From: Bifidobacterium angulatum DSM 20098 = JCM 7096 | GTDB taxonomy: Bacteria > Actinomycetota > Actinomycetes > Actinomycetales > Bifidobacteriaceae | Length of the DNA: 64,000 nucleotides | Assembly: GCF_001025155.1 (NCBI RefSeq) | Contig: NZ_AP012322.1 | Location: 1,922,001-1,986,000, forward strand | Direction: 5' to 3' | Shown: piece after piece, positions 19,229 through 27,645 of the stretch | How positions within the stretch are numbered: position 1 is the stretch's first letter | Layout: every line of letters begins with the position of its first letter | Position numbers and translations under genes: made by a program | Notes under the pieces: generated by a model | Told to the model about the DNA's origin: nothing | The model's input: the letters and a program-made list of their open reading frames with translations, nothing else | The model's database searches: none

Positions 19229-20290
19229 CTACAGGCTTGGCGCCGGAGTATCGAAAAAATCAAGAATCCGCTCAACGTAAGGTCCGAGTATCGCGTTCGG
19301 CATGGAGAAGATCTCATGAAGCGAATCGTCGTACCGGACTTTTTCGATCGGGCTTCCACCCGCGCGCACACGCTCGACGAACCTGTCCTGCGGCTCGTTG
19401 AGCACCCACACGTCACGCCCGGATTGAAACAGCAGGATCGGCGTTTCGATACTGCCGCACGCATTTGGCGCAAGTATGGCACGACTGAGCTTCAACGCCT
19501 GACGCACCCACTGGAATGCGGGCTTATAGGTCTGGTACGCCACATTGTTGCACCGCAACCGGTGGAAATAGCGTTCACGCGGCTCGCTGGCACCCGGGTT
19601 TTCATCAAGATCAAGAGGCGCGGACGGATCGAAATCCTTCTTGCCGAATACAGGCCTGCGCCCCAACCCCAAGCCGCATAGCGCACCGACCAGCGGCCGG
19701 GCCAGCCACAGCGGCATGCCGGTCTGCGGGGCGATCATCGGCGAAGAAAGCACCGCCTTGTCGAACAAAGCGGGATGCTGTTCGAGCACCGCAGCGCCGA
19801 TGCCGCCGCCCATCGAATGGCAGTACAGGTACAGCGGCTGGCCGTTCGCGTATTCCTGCCCCACGGTTTCGGCGAATCCCGCAAGATCGGCCGCATACCT
19901 ACGCCAATCGTCGATCCACACGTTGCACCGGTCATCCGTGTCGCGCGCGGAGGCGCCATGCCCACGATGATCGATCGCACACACCGAATACCCGGCGAGC
20001 AGGAAATACCAGACCATTTCATCGTATTTTTCGGCGAACTCGGTGAACCCGTGGCTCAACACGATGCAACCGCGGAATCCGGCGGAAGCGCCCTGATTGT
20101 TTTCCGCGTCGAACTTTGCGGCATCATAGGCGAGATAGTGCAAGGTCCCACCCAACGGCCTGATCCCCGCGCCGCGTTCAGCAGGCGAGGGATCGAAACG
20201 CCCTTCGGTCAGACATGCCTTAAGCGCCGGCTTGACGGTATTCGCCATGGTTTCGGCGTAATCGTTCTCCTTGAGCAGGGTCACTTCCAT
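19229..20290 (-). CDS. Alpha/beta hydrolase, monoacylglycerol lipase/lysophospholipase type
   Basis: The 353-residue protein has the serine hydrolase fold of the PldB/Hydrolase_4 family: oxyanion-hole motif LSHGFTEFAEKYDEM (about 78-92), DHRGHGAS, nucleophile elbow CHSMGGG (Ser near 160), a late Asp in LLFQSGRD and a His in DDSLHEIF. These enzymes cleave acyl esters of glycerol or lysophospholipids. No signal peptide is seen. A Cys replaces the more usual Gly at the first position of the elbow, which is tolerated in the family. The gene is 117 bp from the S9 peptidase gene on the same strand. Confidence 0.85.
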   Translation of the reverse strand: MEVTLLKENDYAETMANTVKPALKACLTEGRFDPSPAERGAGIRPLGGTLHYLAYDAAKFDAENNQGASAGFRGCIVLSHGFTEFAEKYDEMVWYFLLAGYSVCAIDHRGHGASARDTDDRCNVWIDDWRRYAADLAGFAETVGQEYANGQPLYLYCHSMGGGIGAAVLEQHPALFDKAVLSSPMIAPQTGMPLWLARPLVGALCGLGLGRRPVFGKKDFDPSAPLDLDENPGASEPRERYFHRLRCNNVAYQTYKPAFQWVRQALKLSRAILAPNACGSIETPILLFQSGRDVWVLNEPQDRFVERVRAGGSPIEKVRYDDSLHEIFSMPNAILGPYVERILDFFDTPAPSL

Positions 20291-20407
20291 AATCGTCTCC
20301 CATCAGTCGCAGGCCGACTCGCACTCAGCCAGCAGGCCGGCCTGCAATCCGGTTCACCAGTCCGATTCATAAACCAGCCCACAGCCAGCCCGCAGCCATT
20401 CGGCGAG

Positions 20408-23050
20408 TCAGTCAGCGAGCGCCTTGCGTAGAAAATCGCGTTGCAGCAACAGCAGGTTCTCCGCCACGGTTTCGTCGTTGGTCATATGCGTGATGCCGGT
20501 GAGCGGCAGGAACGTGTGCTCACGACCGGCCGCCATCAGCGCCTGACTCAACCGCAGGCTGTGTGCGATGGTGACGTTGTCGTCCGCAAAACCGTGGATA
20601 AGCATGAGCGGGCGGGTGAGGCGCGGCGCGTCGGCGATGATGGAGTTGCGTTCGTAGACGACCGGATCGAGCCCCAGGTAGCGTTCCGTGTAGTGGGTAT
20701 CGTACAGAGTCCAGTCGGTAGGCGGGGCGCCGGCGCAGGCGGCATGGAACACGTTGGGCGCGTCGAGGACCGCGAGCGCGGAGAGGAATCCGCCGAAGCT
20801 CCAGCCGATAATCGCCACCTTGTCAAGGTCGGGCTTGGGGCCGTTCTCCCAATCCAGCTGCGGCAGCGCCTTCACCGCTTCGATCTGGTCGGCGAGCGAG
20901 ACGCCCTTCATATCCTCGAACATCTCACGATCCCACTTGGGGCCTCGACCGGTGGTGCCGCGACCGTCCGCAGTCAATACGATATAGCCTTGATCGGCCC
21001 ACCATTGCGCGTCCCAGTAGAAGGATGAACGGAACACGACCTGCTGGAAGCCGGGGCCGCCATACGGTTTGACCAGAACGGGCAGGGTGGCTGCATGCGC
21101 GTAGGGGCTGGCTTCGCTTGGCATGGTGATGGCGGCAAGCAGATGATGCTCGCCGGGCAGGGTGGCGAAGCTGGTGTTGGGGAGGAACCCTGGGTCGGCG
21201 GCGTTGCTGGTGATCACTGCCGCCACATCCCGAGTGTCCGATTCGGCCGAATCGGTCATCCATACCTGTTCTGCACCCGTCTGGATGTCCGATTCTCCAG
21301 AATCGGTCATGCGTGCTGAATCGGAGGCGCCACTGGTGTCCGATTCGGCCGAATCGGTCATCTGAGCAACATTGGATGGCGTAGGGATGTCCTTTTCGGG
21401 AGAATCGGACATCTGGGAGTCTTGGGGGGATGTCTGGATGTCCGATTCTCCAGAATCGGACATTTGGACTGCGGGCAGGTGCGCCACGTGGATCATGGTG
21501 GTCGCATTCGTGCCCATCATGCCGCCGCTGACCACTTCGCCGCGCATGCCGCGTGACGCGGTCCATACGCCGGGCTCTCCCACCAGGGGTTGCACGTTGC
21601 CGTTGTAGTCGATGCTGACCACATCATGGCATCGGGCGTCATGCAGTTCCGCGGTCTCCTGCCATGCTTCCGGCACGTCGGGCGCGAGCTCCGGATCACG
21701 CTGCACCACGCACAGCACGTCGCCATCGGTCACATCCAGCACGCTGCGCACGTTCCATCCGACCGGGGTGAAGGCTTTGCCGTCCACGGTCAGTCGATTC
21801 GTGTTCGCTTCCATGTCGTTCAGCGCGCATACGAGTCGCCCGTCGTCGGTGAGTGCGGGCAGTCCGTCGACGATGTCGATCCACTGGCCGTTCGCATGTT
21901 CTTCCAGCAGGTAGGTTGCGCCGTTGTCGTCTACGGCAAGTACCTGATCGTGGTTCTGGCGCCTGTTTTGCACGAGCAGCAGCGGGCAGCGGTTCTTCTG
22001 CCATACCACGCGCGCCACGTACTCGTAGGCTTCGCAGTCCCATTCGATTTCGTGGAATGCAACGATGGAGTGACGGCCCTGATCGTCGAAGTCGAGTCGC
22101 AGCAGGTCGAGGTGTACGTCGGCGTTGGCGGTCAGTGCACGCGGGTAGCGGCGTCCGGATGCTGGATTGCCTGGGTTGGCGGGGTCGCTGATGTACCACA
22201 TCGGTTCGGGCGCAGTGTCGAAGGATTCGACGATGATCTGGCGCGAATCCGGCCCCCACCAGAAGCCGTCGTATCGGTCCATTTCCTCTCCGGCTACGAA
22301 TTCGGCGAGTCCGACTTTCCAGGTGTTGGCGACTTCGTGCGTGCCGGTTTGCGCACCCTGGTTGTCCGATTCGGCCGAATCGGACAATACGGTATCGTCG
22401 TTGTCATCGTCATCGTCCGCTTCGACGCTGGCGGTCAGCAGGGTGACGTTGCCGTCGGCTTCGCCGTTGTCGGCATCCTTCCATTCGCGGATGCTTACCA
22501 GTTGCAGTCGTTCGCCGGTGGTGTAGAGCACGTGCTCGCCGTCTGGGCTGATGCGTGGGTTGAGCACGGGTGCGGTGCCGGCTTCGACGCTCAAACGTCC
22601 GGCGCACAGTTCGCGCACCGAGGCTTTGCCGTCGCCCGCATTGTCTGCGCTATCCGCGCTACATACATTGCCCAGTTCAGCCAGGAACAGGCGGCCGTTC
22701 AGCGTGAACACCACGCGTGAACCCGTCTCGTCCACCGAATAGCTGACGATGCCGGAGCCGCCTTCACGCGCACGCTCCCTACGGGCGCGTTCCTCGGCTG
22801 GCACGTTCTCACTGTCCGCGTTGGAGCCCAGCAGCACACGCGGGTCGGCGATCAGCGTCTCGTGATGCTGACCCGCATCGTCAAACCAGCTCATCCATAG
22901 GCTGGTTACGGTGTCTTCCGGCCCATCCGAACGGAGGAACAGGGCGCGCGTACCGTCGCCTATCGCCTGCGCGGAACGCGGGGCGCCGCAGGTGAAACGC
23001 AAGGTGCGGGCCTTCAAACGGGGGTATTCGTCAATCGCTTGCTCATTCAT
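20408..23050 (-). CDS. S9-family (prolyl oligopeptidase-like) serine peptidase with in-frame repeat insert
   Basis: The 880-residue cytosolic peptidase has an N-terminal beta-propeller (about 1-560) and a C-terminal alpha/beta hydrolase. KPYGGPGF and the nucleophile elbow GWSFGG are visible, with the late Asp in HGFADDNV and the His in GITHMTN. The ATG at 23050 is favoured over one 99 bases upstream because AAGGTGG precedes it and the family begins near there. Five units of 17 residues, each starting M(S/T)DS(G/A/P)E(S/K)D, are inserted between propeller and hydrolase, plus one SDSAESD in the propeller. They are encoded by the 51-bp palindrome repeats seen in the intergenic arrays. The catalytic regions look intact. 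Confidence 0.85.
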   Translation of the reverse strand: MNEQAIDEYPRLKARTLRFTCGAPRSAQAIGDGTRALFLRSDGPEDTVTSLWMSWFDDAGQHHETLIADPRVLLGSNADSENVPAEERARRERAREGGSGIVSYSVDETGSRVVFTLNGRLFLAELGNVCSADSADNAGDGKASVRELCAGRLSVEAGTAPVLNPRISPDGEHVLYTTGERLQLVSIREWKDADNGEADGNVTLLTASVEADDDDDNDDTVLSDSAESDNQGAQTGTHEVANTWKVGLAEFVAGEEMDRYDGFWWGPDSRQIIVESFDTAPEPMWYISDPANPGNPASGRRYPRALTANADVHLDLLRLDFDDQGRHSIVAFHEIEWDCEAYEYVARVVWQKNRCPLLLVQNRRQNHDQVLAVDDNGATYLLEEHANGQWIDIVDGLPALTDDGRLVCALNDMEANTNRLTVDGKAFTPVGWNVRSVLDVTDGDVLCVVQRDPELAPDVPEAWQETAELHDARCHDVVSIDYNGNVQPLVGEPGVWTASRGMRGEVVSGGMMGTNATTMIHVAHLPAVQMSDSGESDIQTSPQDSQMSDSPEKDIPTPSNVAQMTDSAESDTSGASDSARMTDSGESDIQTGAEQVWMTDSAESDTRDVAAVITSNAADPGFLPNTSFATLPGEHHLLAAITMPSEASPYAHAATLPVLVKPYGGPGFQQVVFRSSFYWDAQWWADQGYIVLTADGRGTTGRGPKWDREMFEDMKGVSLADQIEAVKALPQLDWENGPKPDLDKVAIIGWSFGGFLSALAVLDAPNVFHAACAGAPPTDWTLYDTHYTERYLGLDPVVYERNSIIADAPRLTRPLMLIHGFADDNVTIAHSLRLSQALMAAGREHTFLPLTGITHMTNDETVAENLLLLQRDFLRKALAD
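21235..21462. repeat. Phased palindromic repeat array 4, inside the S9 peptidase gene (5 units)
   Basis: Five 24-bp palindromes sit at 21235-21258, 21286-21309, 21337-21360, 21388-21411 and 21439-21462, every one exactly 51 bp (17 codons) apart. On the coding (minus) strand they encode M-S/T-D-S-x-E-S/K-D. Centres are GGCC, TCCA or GGGA. The spacers encode unrelated residues. Confidence 0.95.
22363..22386. repeat. Isolated perfect 24-bp palindrome of the same family
   Basis: TGTCCGATTCGG joined directly to CCGAATCGGACA is a perfect palindrome, in the frame of the peptidase gene and encoding SDSAESD. It is 1,128 bp from the first unit of array 4, which keeps the reading frame. Confidence 0.9.
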
Positions 23051-23304
23051 AACCACCACCTTACCTATCAGGTCTCTCCTATCGTGCGAAATACCCGCAT
23101 TTCCCGAAGAGAAACGGCTATTTTCCGCTCTTTTCGCCAGGTCGGCCACGACTGCCTGTTCTTCCCCGATTTCCGGACTGCCTGCAACGTTTCAAGCATG
23201 GAATCCACCGAATCATCGGCAAAAAATCACAATTCCTCAACGTATTAATTAGCACCTGTTGCGCCCATTGCGTACACTGGTGAAAGATATAGAAAGGGAT
23301 GACT

Positions 23305-24006
23305 ATGAGCGTTCTCGACCGTTTTGAGAAAAGCGTGGAAGGCGCAGTGAATGGAGTGTTCTCGAAGTTCGGCTCCAAAGACCTGCAACCTGTGGACCTA
23401 TCCAGCGCACTGGAACGTGAGATTGACAACGAGGCCATGCCCGTGGGCCGCGACCGTACAGTCGCCCCGAATGAGTATCGCTTTAAGCTGAGTACACCCG
23501 ACTTCGACCATATCGAACAGTGGGGCAGCGAAACGCTCGCAGATGAGCTTGCCGATAACCTCACCAATTATGCGCGCAGCCAGCATTATGCATTCGTGGG
23601 TCCTGTTGTGGTGATTTTCGAGGAGGATCTCGATCTCGCCAAGGGAAGTTTCAAGCTCACCGCAGCATCCGTGCAGGGCAACGCCGTTCCCGTCACCACT
23701 GACGAGCAGAGCCAGGATTGCCCGCTGCTGGAGATCAATGGCAGCCAGTATCTGCTCACTAAGGAGAAGACGATTCTGGGTCGTGGCTCCGGCTGCGACA
23801 TCGTTATCGACGACCCGGGCATTTCCCGCAAGCATTTGGAAATCGACGTCACGCCCAACGGTGTGATCGCCCGCGATCTGGGTTCCACCAACGGAACGTA
23901 TGTCGAAGGCCATCAGGTTCCCGCCGCCACATTGCTGGACGGCAACACCATCACCATTGGCCGTACCCGCATCCTCTACTGGGCTTCGTCTCAGGAACAG
24001 GAGTGA
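23305..24006 (+). CDS. fhaA: FHA-domain protein FhaA (DUF3662 + FHA)
   Basis: The 233-residue cytoplasmic protein has an N-terminal DUF3662 domain (MSVLDRFEKSVEGAVNGVF onward, to about 115) and a C-terminal FHA phosphothreonine-binding domain (about 150-230), with the GRGSGCDI, ISRKHLEI and STNGT signatures. In mycobacteria FhaA binds phosphorylated MviN and PBPA to tune peptidoglycan synthesis. The second ATG (23305) is chosen because AAAGGGA is properly spaced from it and not from the ATG two codons earlier. It opens the kinase/elongasome cluster. Confidence 0.92.
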   Translation: MSVLDRFEKSVEGAVNGVFSKFGSKDLQPVDLSSALEREIDNEAMPVGRDRTVAPNEYRFKLSTPDFDHIEQWGSETLADELADNLTNYARSQHYAFVGPVVVIFEEDLDLAKGSFKLTAASVQGNAVPVTTDEQSQDCPLLEINGSQYLLTKEKTILGRGSGCDIVIDDPGISRKHLEIDVTPNGVIARDLGSTNGTYVEGHQVPAATLLDGNTITIGRTRILYWASSQEQE

Positions 24007-24030
24007 TGCCGCTGACGTCAAGGCCTTAGT

Positions 24031-24561
24031 ATGACTGAACTTACGTTTGCGCTGCTGAAATATGGTTTTCTAATCCTGTTATGGGTGTTCGCATGGCTTG
24101 CCGTGCGGTCCCTGCGTAAGGATATCGAATCGTTCAGCCCGCGCCCATCCCGTTCGCGCCAGCGCCGGAAACGTCGCGCCCATCAGGCGTCTTCCGCCAC
24201 AGCCAATGCCATGGCGGAACCGCAACGGTCGAATGTCTCCTCACCGCGCCCAACGGCTTCCGGCAACGAACCCACACTGCTGGTGATTATCGACGGGCCG
24301 TTGGTCGGCTCGTCCATTCCTCTCAACGGCGAGGCGATCACCATGGGGCGTTCCGCGTCGAATACCGTGGTGTTGGACGATGAATTCGTTTCCTCGCACC
24401 ATGCCCGCATATACCCTGATGCGGCATCCGGGCAGTGGGTCATCGAGGATCTCGGTTCGACCAATGGCACTATCGTCAACGATCAGCGTCTTAACGTTCC
24501 GACGATTCTTCCGCCACGCATGCCGGTACGCATCGGTGCTACGACCTTCGAGCTGAGGTGA
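24031..24561 (+). CDS. fhaB: FHA-domain protein FhaB (FipA-like) with N-terminal membrane helix
   Basis: The 176-residue protein has one N-terminal membrane helix (about 8-28), a basic linker and a C-terminal FHA domain (about 85-176) with the GRSASNTV, SSHHARI and DLGSTNGT signatures. FhaB-type proteins recruit phosphorylated partners to the membrane and, in mycobacteria, to the division septum. It lies 24 bp after fhaA and 7 bp before the phosphatase gene. Confidence 0.92.
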   Translation: MTELTFALLKYGFLILLWVFAWLAVRSLRKDIESFSPRPSRSRQRRKRRAHQASSATANAMAEPQRSNVSSPRPTASGNEPTLLVIIDGPLVGSSIPLNGEAITMGRSASNTVVLDDEFVSSHHARIYPDAASGQWVIEDLGSTNGTIVNDQRLNVPTILPPRMPVRIGATTFELR

Positions 24562-24568
24562 TACGCGC

Positions 24569-26221
24569 ATGACTGACGACACCCAGCAGACCCTGCCATT
24601 GCAGCAGGCTTCCCCCGCTGCGACGAGCCAACTGTTCCTATATTCCACTACCGTGTCCGACGTTGGCACGGTGCGTGCGAACAATCAGGATTCCTCTTTT
24701 GCCGGCGAGCATCTTGTGGCCATCTGCGACGGTATGGGCGGCCATGCCGGAGGCGATACGGCATCCACTATCGCCATCCGGTCGCTGGCGCATATCGAGC
24801 GTGAGGATCGCGAGCAGGATGTCGCCGCGATCGCCTCGATGATGGAGACGTCCGTCATGGCGGCGCATGACGCCATTGTCGGCAAGGCGAGGCATGAGCG
24901 CAAGCTTTCCGGCATGGGTACGACGGTGACCGCCGTCGCTCTGGTGGACGATTACTGGGTGCTCTCCCATATCGGCGACTCCCGCGCGTATCTGCTGCGT
25001 GACGGTGCACTCTGCCAGGTGTCCCAGGATCATAGTTATGTCCAGCATCTGATTAATACCGGCCGCATCACCGAGCAGGAGGCGAAGAACCATCCGCAGC
25101 GCAATGTGGTGATGCGCGTGCTCGGCGATTTCGATATCGACCCGCATCCCGATATCGCCGTGCTGAAGGCGCATCCTGCCGATCGTTGGCTGTTGTGCTC
25201 GGATGGCTTGTGCGGCGTGCTGGAGAATTCCACCATTGCCGACGCTTTGTTGTCCATGTCGAATCTGACCGAATGCGCGCAGCATTTGGTGAGCATGGCG
25301 TTGCGTGCGGGAAGCACCGATAACGTCACGGCTGTGATTGCGGATGCGACCCTGGCTCTTGACGTGCATGCGTTCGACCTGCCGCATCAGACCCCGCTTG
25401 TCGGTGGCGCGGCGAGCTCCAGCCTCGAACCCATTGCGGATATCGTCAACGAACCGGTGGCTGCGGCTCCGGCCTTGCGCGACGAAGGATCCCCCGCGCA
25501 GCGTGCCGCGGCGCTGATGCAATCCTCCGAGGCGCGTAAGGCGCGTCACGACGACGATGACAAGCCGAAACTCGCGCATCCTTCGGCGGCACGCGAAGAG
25601 GAAAGCACGCTATCCACGCCTGATACCGGTGAGATTCCCATCGTACAGAAGGCCGATGGCGCGTTGTCTTCCGACCCCAATGACCCACAGGTGGCCAAAG
25701 CCATCGAGGTCCAGCAGGAGAAGCAGCGCAAAACCGCGCATAAGCATAAGCGCAACAGGCGCATTACCGTGATCATTGCCATTCTGGTGCTGCTGCTCGC
25801 CGGCGCGGGCGCAGGGTATACCACCTACCGGTGGAGCCAAACCCGCTACTATGTTGGCGAATCCAACGGCAAAGTGGCGATTTTCCAAGGCGTTCCCACG
25901 AATATTTTCGGGTTCAGCCTGTCTCACGAGGTGGAGCGCACGTCGATAAGCACCAGTGATCTTCCGCAGACATGGCGCGACGAACTCACCGAAGGCATTA
26001 CACGCGACAATCTCGACGAGGCGCGGGCGCATGTGAAGTATCTGCGCAGCGAGAACGACAAGCTGCACAGCACCAAGGATGCCGGCAATTCCGGCGATTC
26101 CAAGGATTCCGGCGACGCTTCGAAGGGCGGCGCAAAGGATTCATCGCAGCGCAACGATTCGAGCGGCACTACCGGCAATAGCGGCTCGACCAACTCCAAG
26201 CAGAGCGAGGACAAGCAATGA
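24569..26221 (+). CDS. pstP: PP2C-type Ser/Thr phosphatase
   Basis: The 550-residue membrane phosphatase reverses the action of the PknA/PknB kinases. The cytoplasmic PP2C domain (about 25-255) shows VRANNQDS, ICDGMGGHAGG, HIGDSRAYL and GSTDNVTAV, the metal-binding aspartates of the family. A long acidic/basic linker precedes one membrane helix (about 392-415) and a short extracellular domain ending in a Ser/Gly/Asp-rich tail. The stop overlaps the rodA start by ATGA, so translation is likely coupled. Confidence 0.94.
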   Translation: MTDDTQQTLPLQQASPAATSQLFLYSTTVSDVGTVRANNQDSSFAGEHLVAICDGMGGHAGGDTASTIAIRSLAHIEREDREQDVAAIASMMETSVMAAHDAIVGKARHERKLSGMGTTVTAVALVDDYWVLSHIGDSRAYLLRDGALCQVSQDHSYVQHLINTGRITEQEAKNHPQRNVVMRVLGDFDIDPHPDIAVLKAHPADRWLLCSDGLCGVLENSTIADALLSMSNLTECAQHLVSMALRAGSTDNVTAVIADATLALDVHAFDLPHQTPLVGGAASSSLEPIADIVNEPVAAAPALRDEGSPAQRAAALMQSSEARKARHDDDDKPKLAHPSAAREEESTLSTPDTGEIPIVQKADGALSSDPNDPQVAKAIEVQQEKQRKTAHKHKRNRRITVIIAILVLLLAGAGAGYTTYRWSQTRYYVGESNGKVAIFQGVPTNIFGFSLSHEVERTSISTSDLPQTWRDELTEGITRDNLDEARAHVKYLRSENDKLHSTKDAGNSGDSKDSGDASKGGAKDSSQRNDSSGTTGNSGSTNSKQSEDKQ

Positions 26222-27645
26222 TCATGCGCCGTCTTCGCCAGCTTTCACTGCTGCTGTTCTCTTTTCTTATCTGCGGCATGGCCTTTTTCCAGCTGTTCGC
26301 CCGCACCGGCAGCACCATACCCACGAATTTCGCGGTGCTGCTTGGCCTGGTCGTCGCACTGTCGCTGGTGTTCTGGGGGCTGGTGCTGCATTTCCTGCCG
26401 TATGCGAGTCAGGTGATCCAACCTTGCGTACTGCTGCTGACCGGGCTCGGCACGGTGATGATCGCCCGTATCGATCATGAGCACGACACCGAGGTCGCCA
26501 CACGGCAGCTGATGTTCGTCTGTCTGGCAATCGTGTTGAGTTCGATACTGATCGTGGCCATGCGCGACTACCGTATTCTGCGCAGGTTCTCCTATGTCAG
26601 CATGGTGGTCGGCCTGGTGTTGCTGCTTTCCCCCATGCTTCCCGTGCTCGGCCAGAATATCAACGGCGCGCGCATCTGGATCCGCATCCCCGGTCTCGGC
26701 TCCCTGCAGCCGGGTGAATTCGCCAAGCTGTTCCTTGCGTTCTTCTTCGCGGCCTACCTGTTCGACCATCGCGACCAGCTGGCTGTCGGAGGCAAGAAGA
26801 TCCTTGGCCTGCAATTGCCTCGAATCCGCGATCTTGGCCCGATCATCATCGTGTGGATCGCCTCGATGGGCGTTCTGGTGCTGCAGCATGATCTGGGTAC
26901 GTCGCTGATGTTCTTCGCTATGTTCGTCTCGATGCTGTATGTGGCGACGGGCCGTGCCAGCTGGATTGTGATCGGCGGCGTTGCATTCGCCGCCGGAGCG
27001 GTCGCGGCGTCCTCGCTGTTCAGCCATGTCGGCGCACGCGTAGAGGCATGGCTGCATCCGTTCGACAACACGTTGTACAACCGTGCCGTCGGCGGGTCCT
27101 ATCAGATCGTCACAGGCCTGTTCGGTCTGGCTTCCGGCGGCCTGTTCGGCACCGGCCTGGGCCAGGGGCATCCGTATCTTACGCCGTTCGCCAATTCCGA
27201 TTACATTTACGCCTCGTTGGGCGAGGAATTCGGTCTGGTCGGCTGTTTCGGCATTCTGCTGCTGTATATCATCATCATCGCCTCGGGATTCATCACCGCC
27301 ATGAAGGTCAAGGATGGTTTCGGCAAGCTGCTGTCCTCCGGTCTGGTGTTCACCATGGCGTTCCAGGTGTTCACCGTGGTCGGCGGCATTACGCTGGTGA
27401 TTCCACTGACCGGCCTTACGCTGCCGTATATGGCGGCAGGTGGCTCGTCCATGGTCGCCAACTACCTGTTGGCGACACTGCTGATTATCATTTCGAACGC
27501 CGCGAACAAGCCCGCTCCCGAGACGCTTTCCGAAACGTTCCAGCATGAAGCGCTTGCCGCGCTGCGCGATCGTGAATTGAAGGAACGGGAAGCCGAACGC
27601 GCATCCAAAACCGCTCGCAGGGCAAAGGGAGGTGCGCAATCATGA
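26218..27645 (+). CDS. rodA: SEDS-family peptidoglycan glycosyltransferase RodA
   Basis: The 475-residue protein has about 12 membrane helices of the FtsW/RodA/SpoVE family and polymerises lipid II glycan strands. The conserved stretch NGARIWIRIPGLGSLQPGEFAK (SEDS signature) is near residues 145-165, followed by the large extracellular loop and the GxGxG(Q/H) motif GTGLGQGHP. The pairing with pbpA by ATGA overlap points to RodA rather than FtsW. It ends in a Lys/Arg/Glu-rich cytoplasmic tail. Confidence 0.93.
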   Translation: MIMRRLRQLSLLLFSFLICGMAFFQLFARTGSTIPTNFAVLLGLVVALSLVFWGLVLHFLPYASQVIQPCVLLLTGLGTVMIARIDHEHDTEVATRQLMFVCLAIVLSSILIVAMRDYRILRRFSYVSMVVGLVLLLSPMLPVLGQNINGARIWIRIPGLGSLQPGEFAKLFLAFFFAAYLFDHRDQLAVGGKKILGLQLPRIRDLGPIIIVWIASMGVLVLQHDLGTSLMFFAMFVSMLYVATGRASWIVIGGVAFAAGAVAASSLFSHVGARVEAWLHPFDNTLYNRAVGGSYQIVTGLFGLASGGLFGTGLGQGHPYLTPFANSDYIYASLGEEFGLVGCFGILLLYIIIIASGFITAMKVKDGFGKLLSSGLVFTMAFQVFTVVGGITLVIPLTGLTLPYMAAGGSSMVANYLLATLLIIISNAANKPAPETLSETFQHEALAALRDRELKEREAERASKTARRAKGGAQS

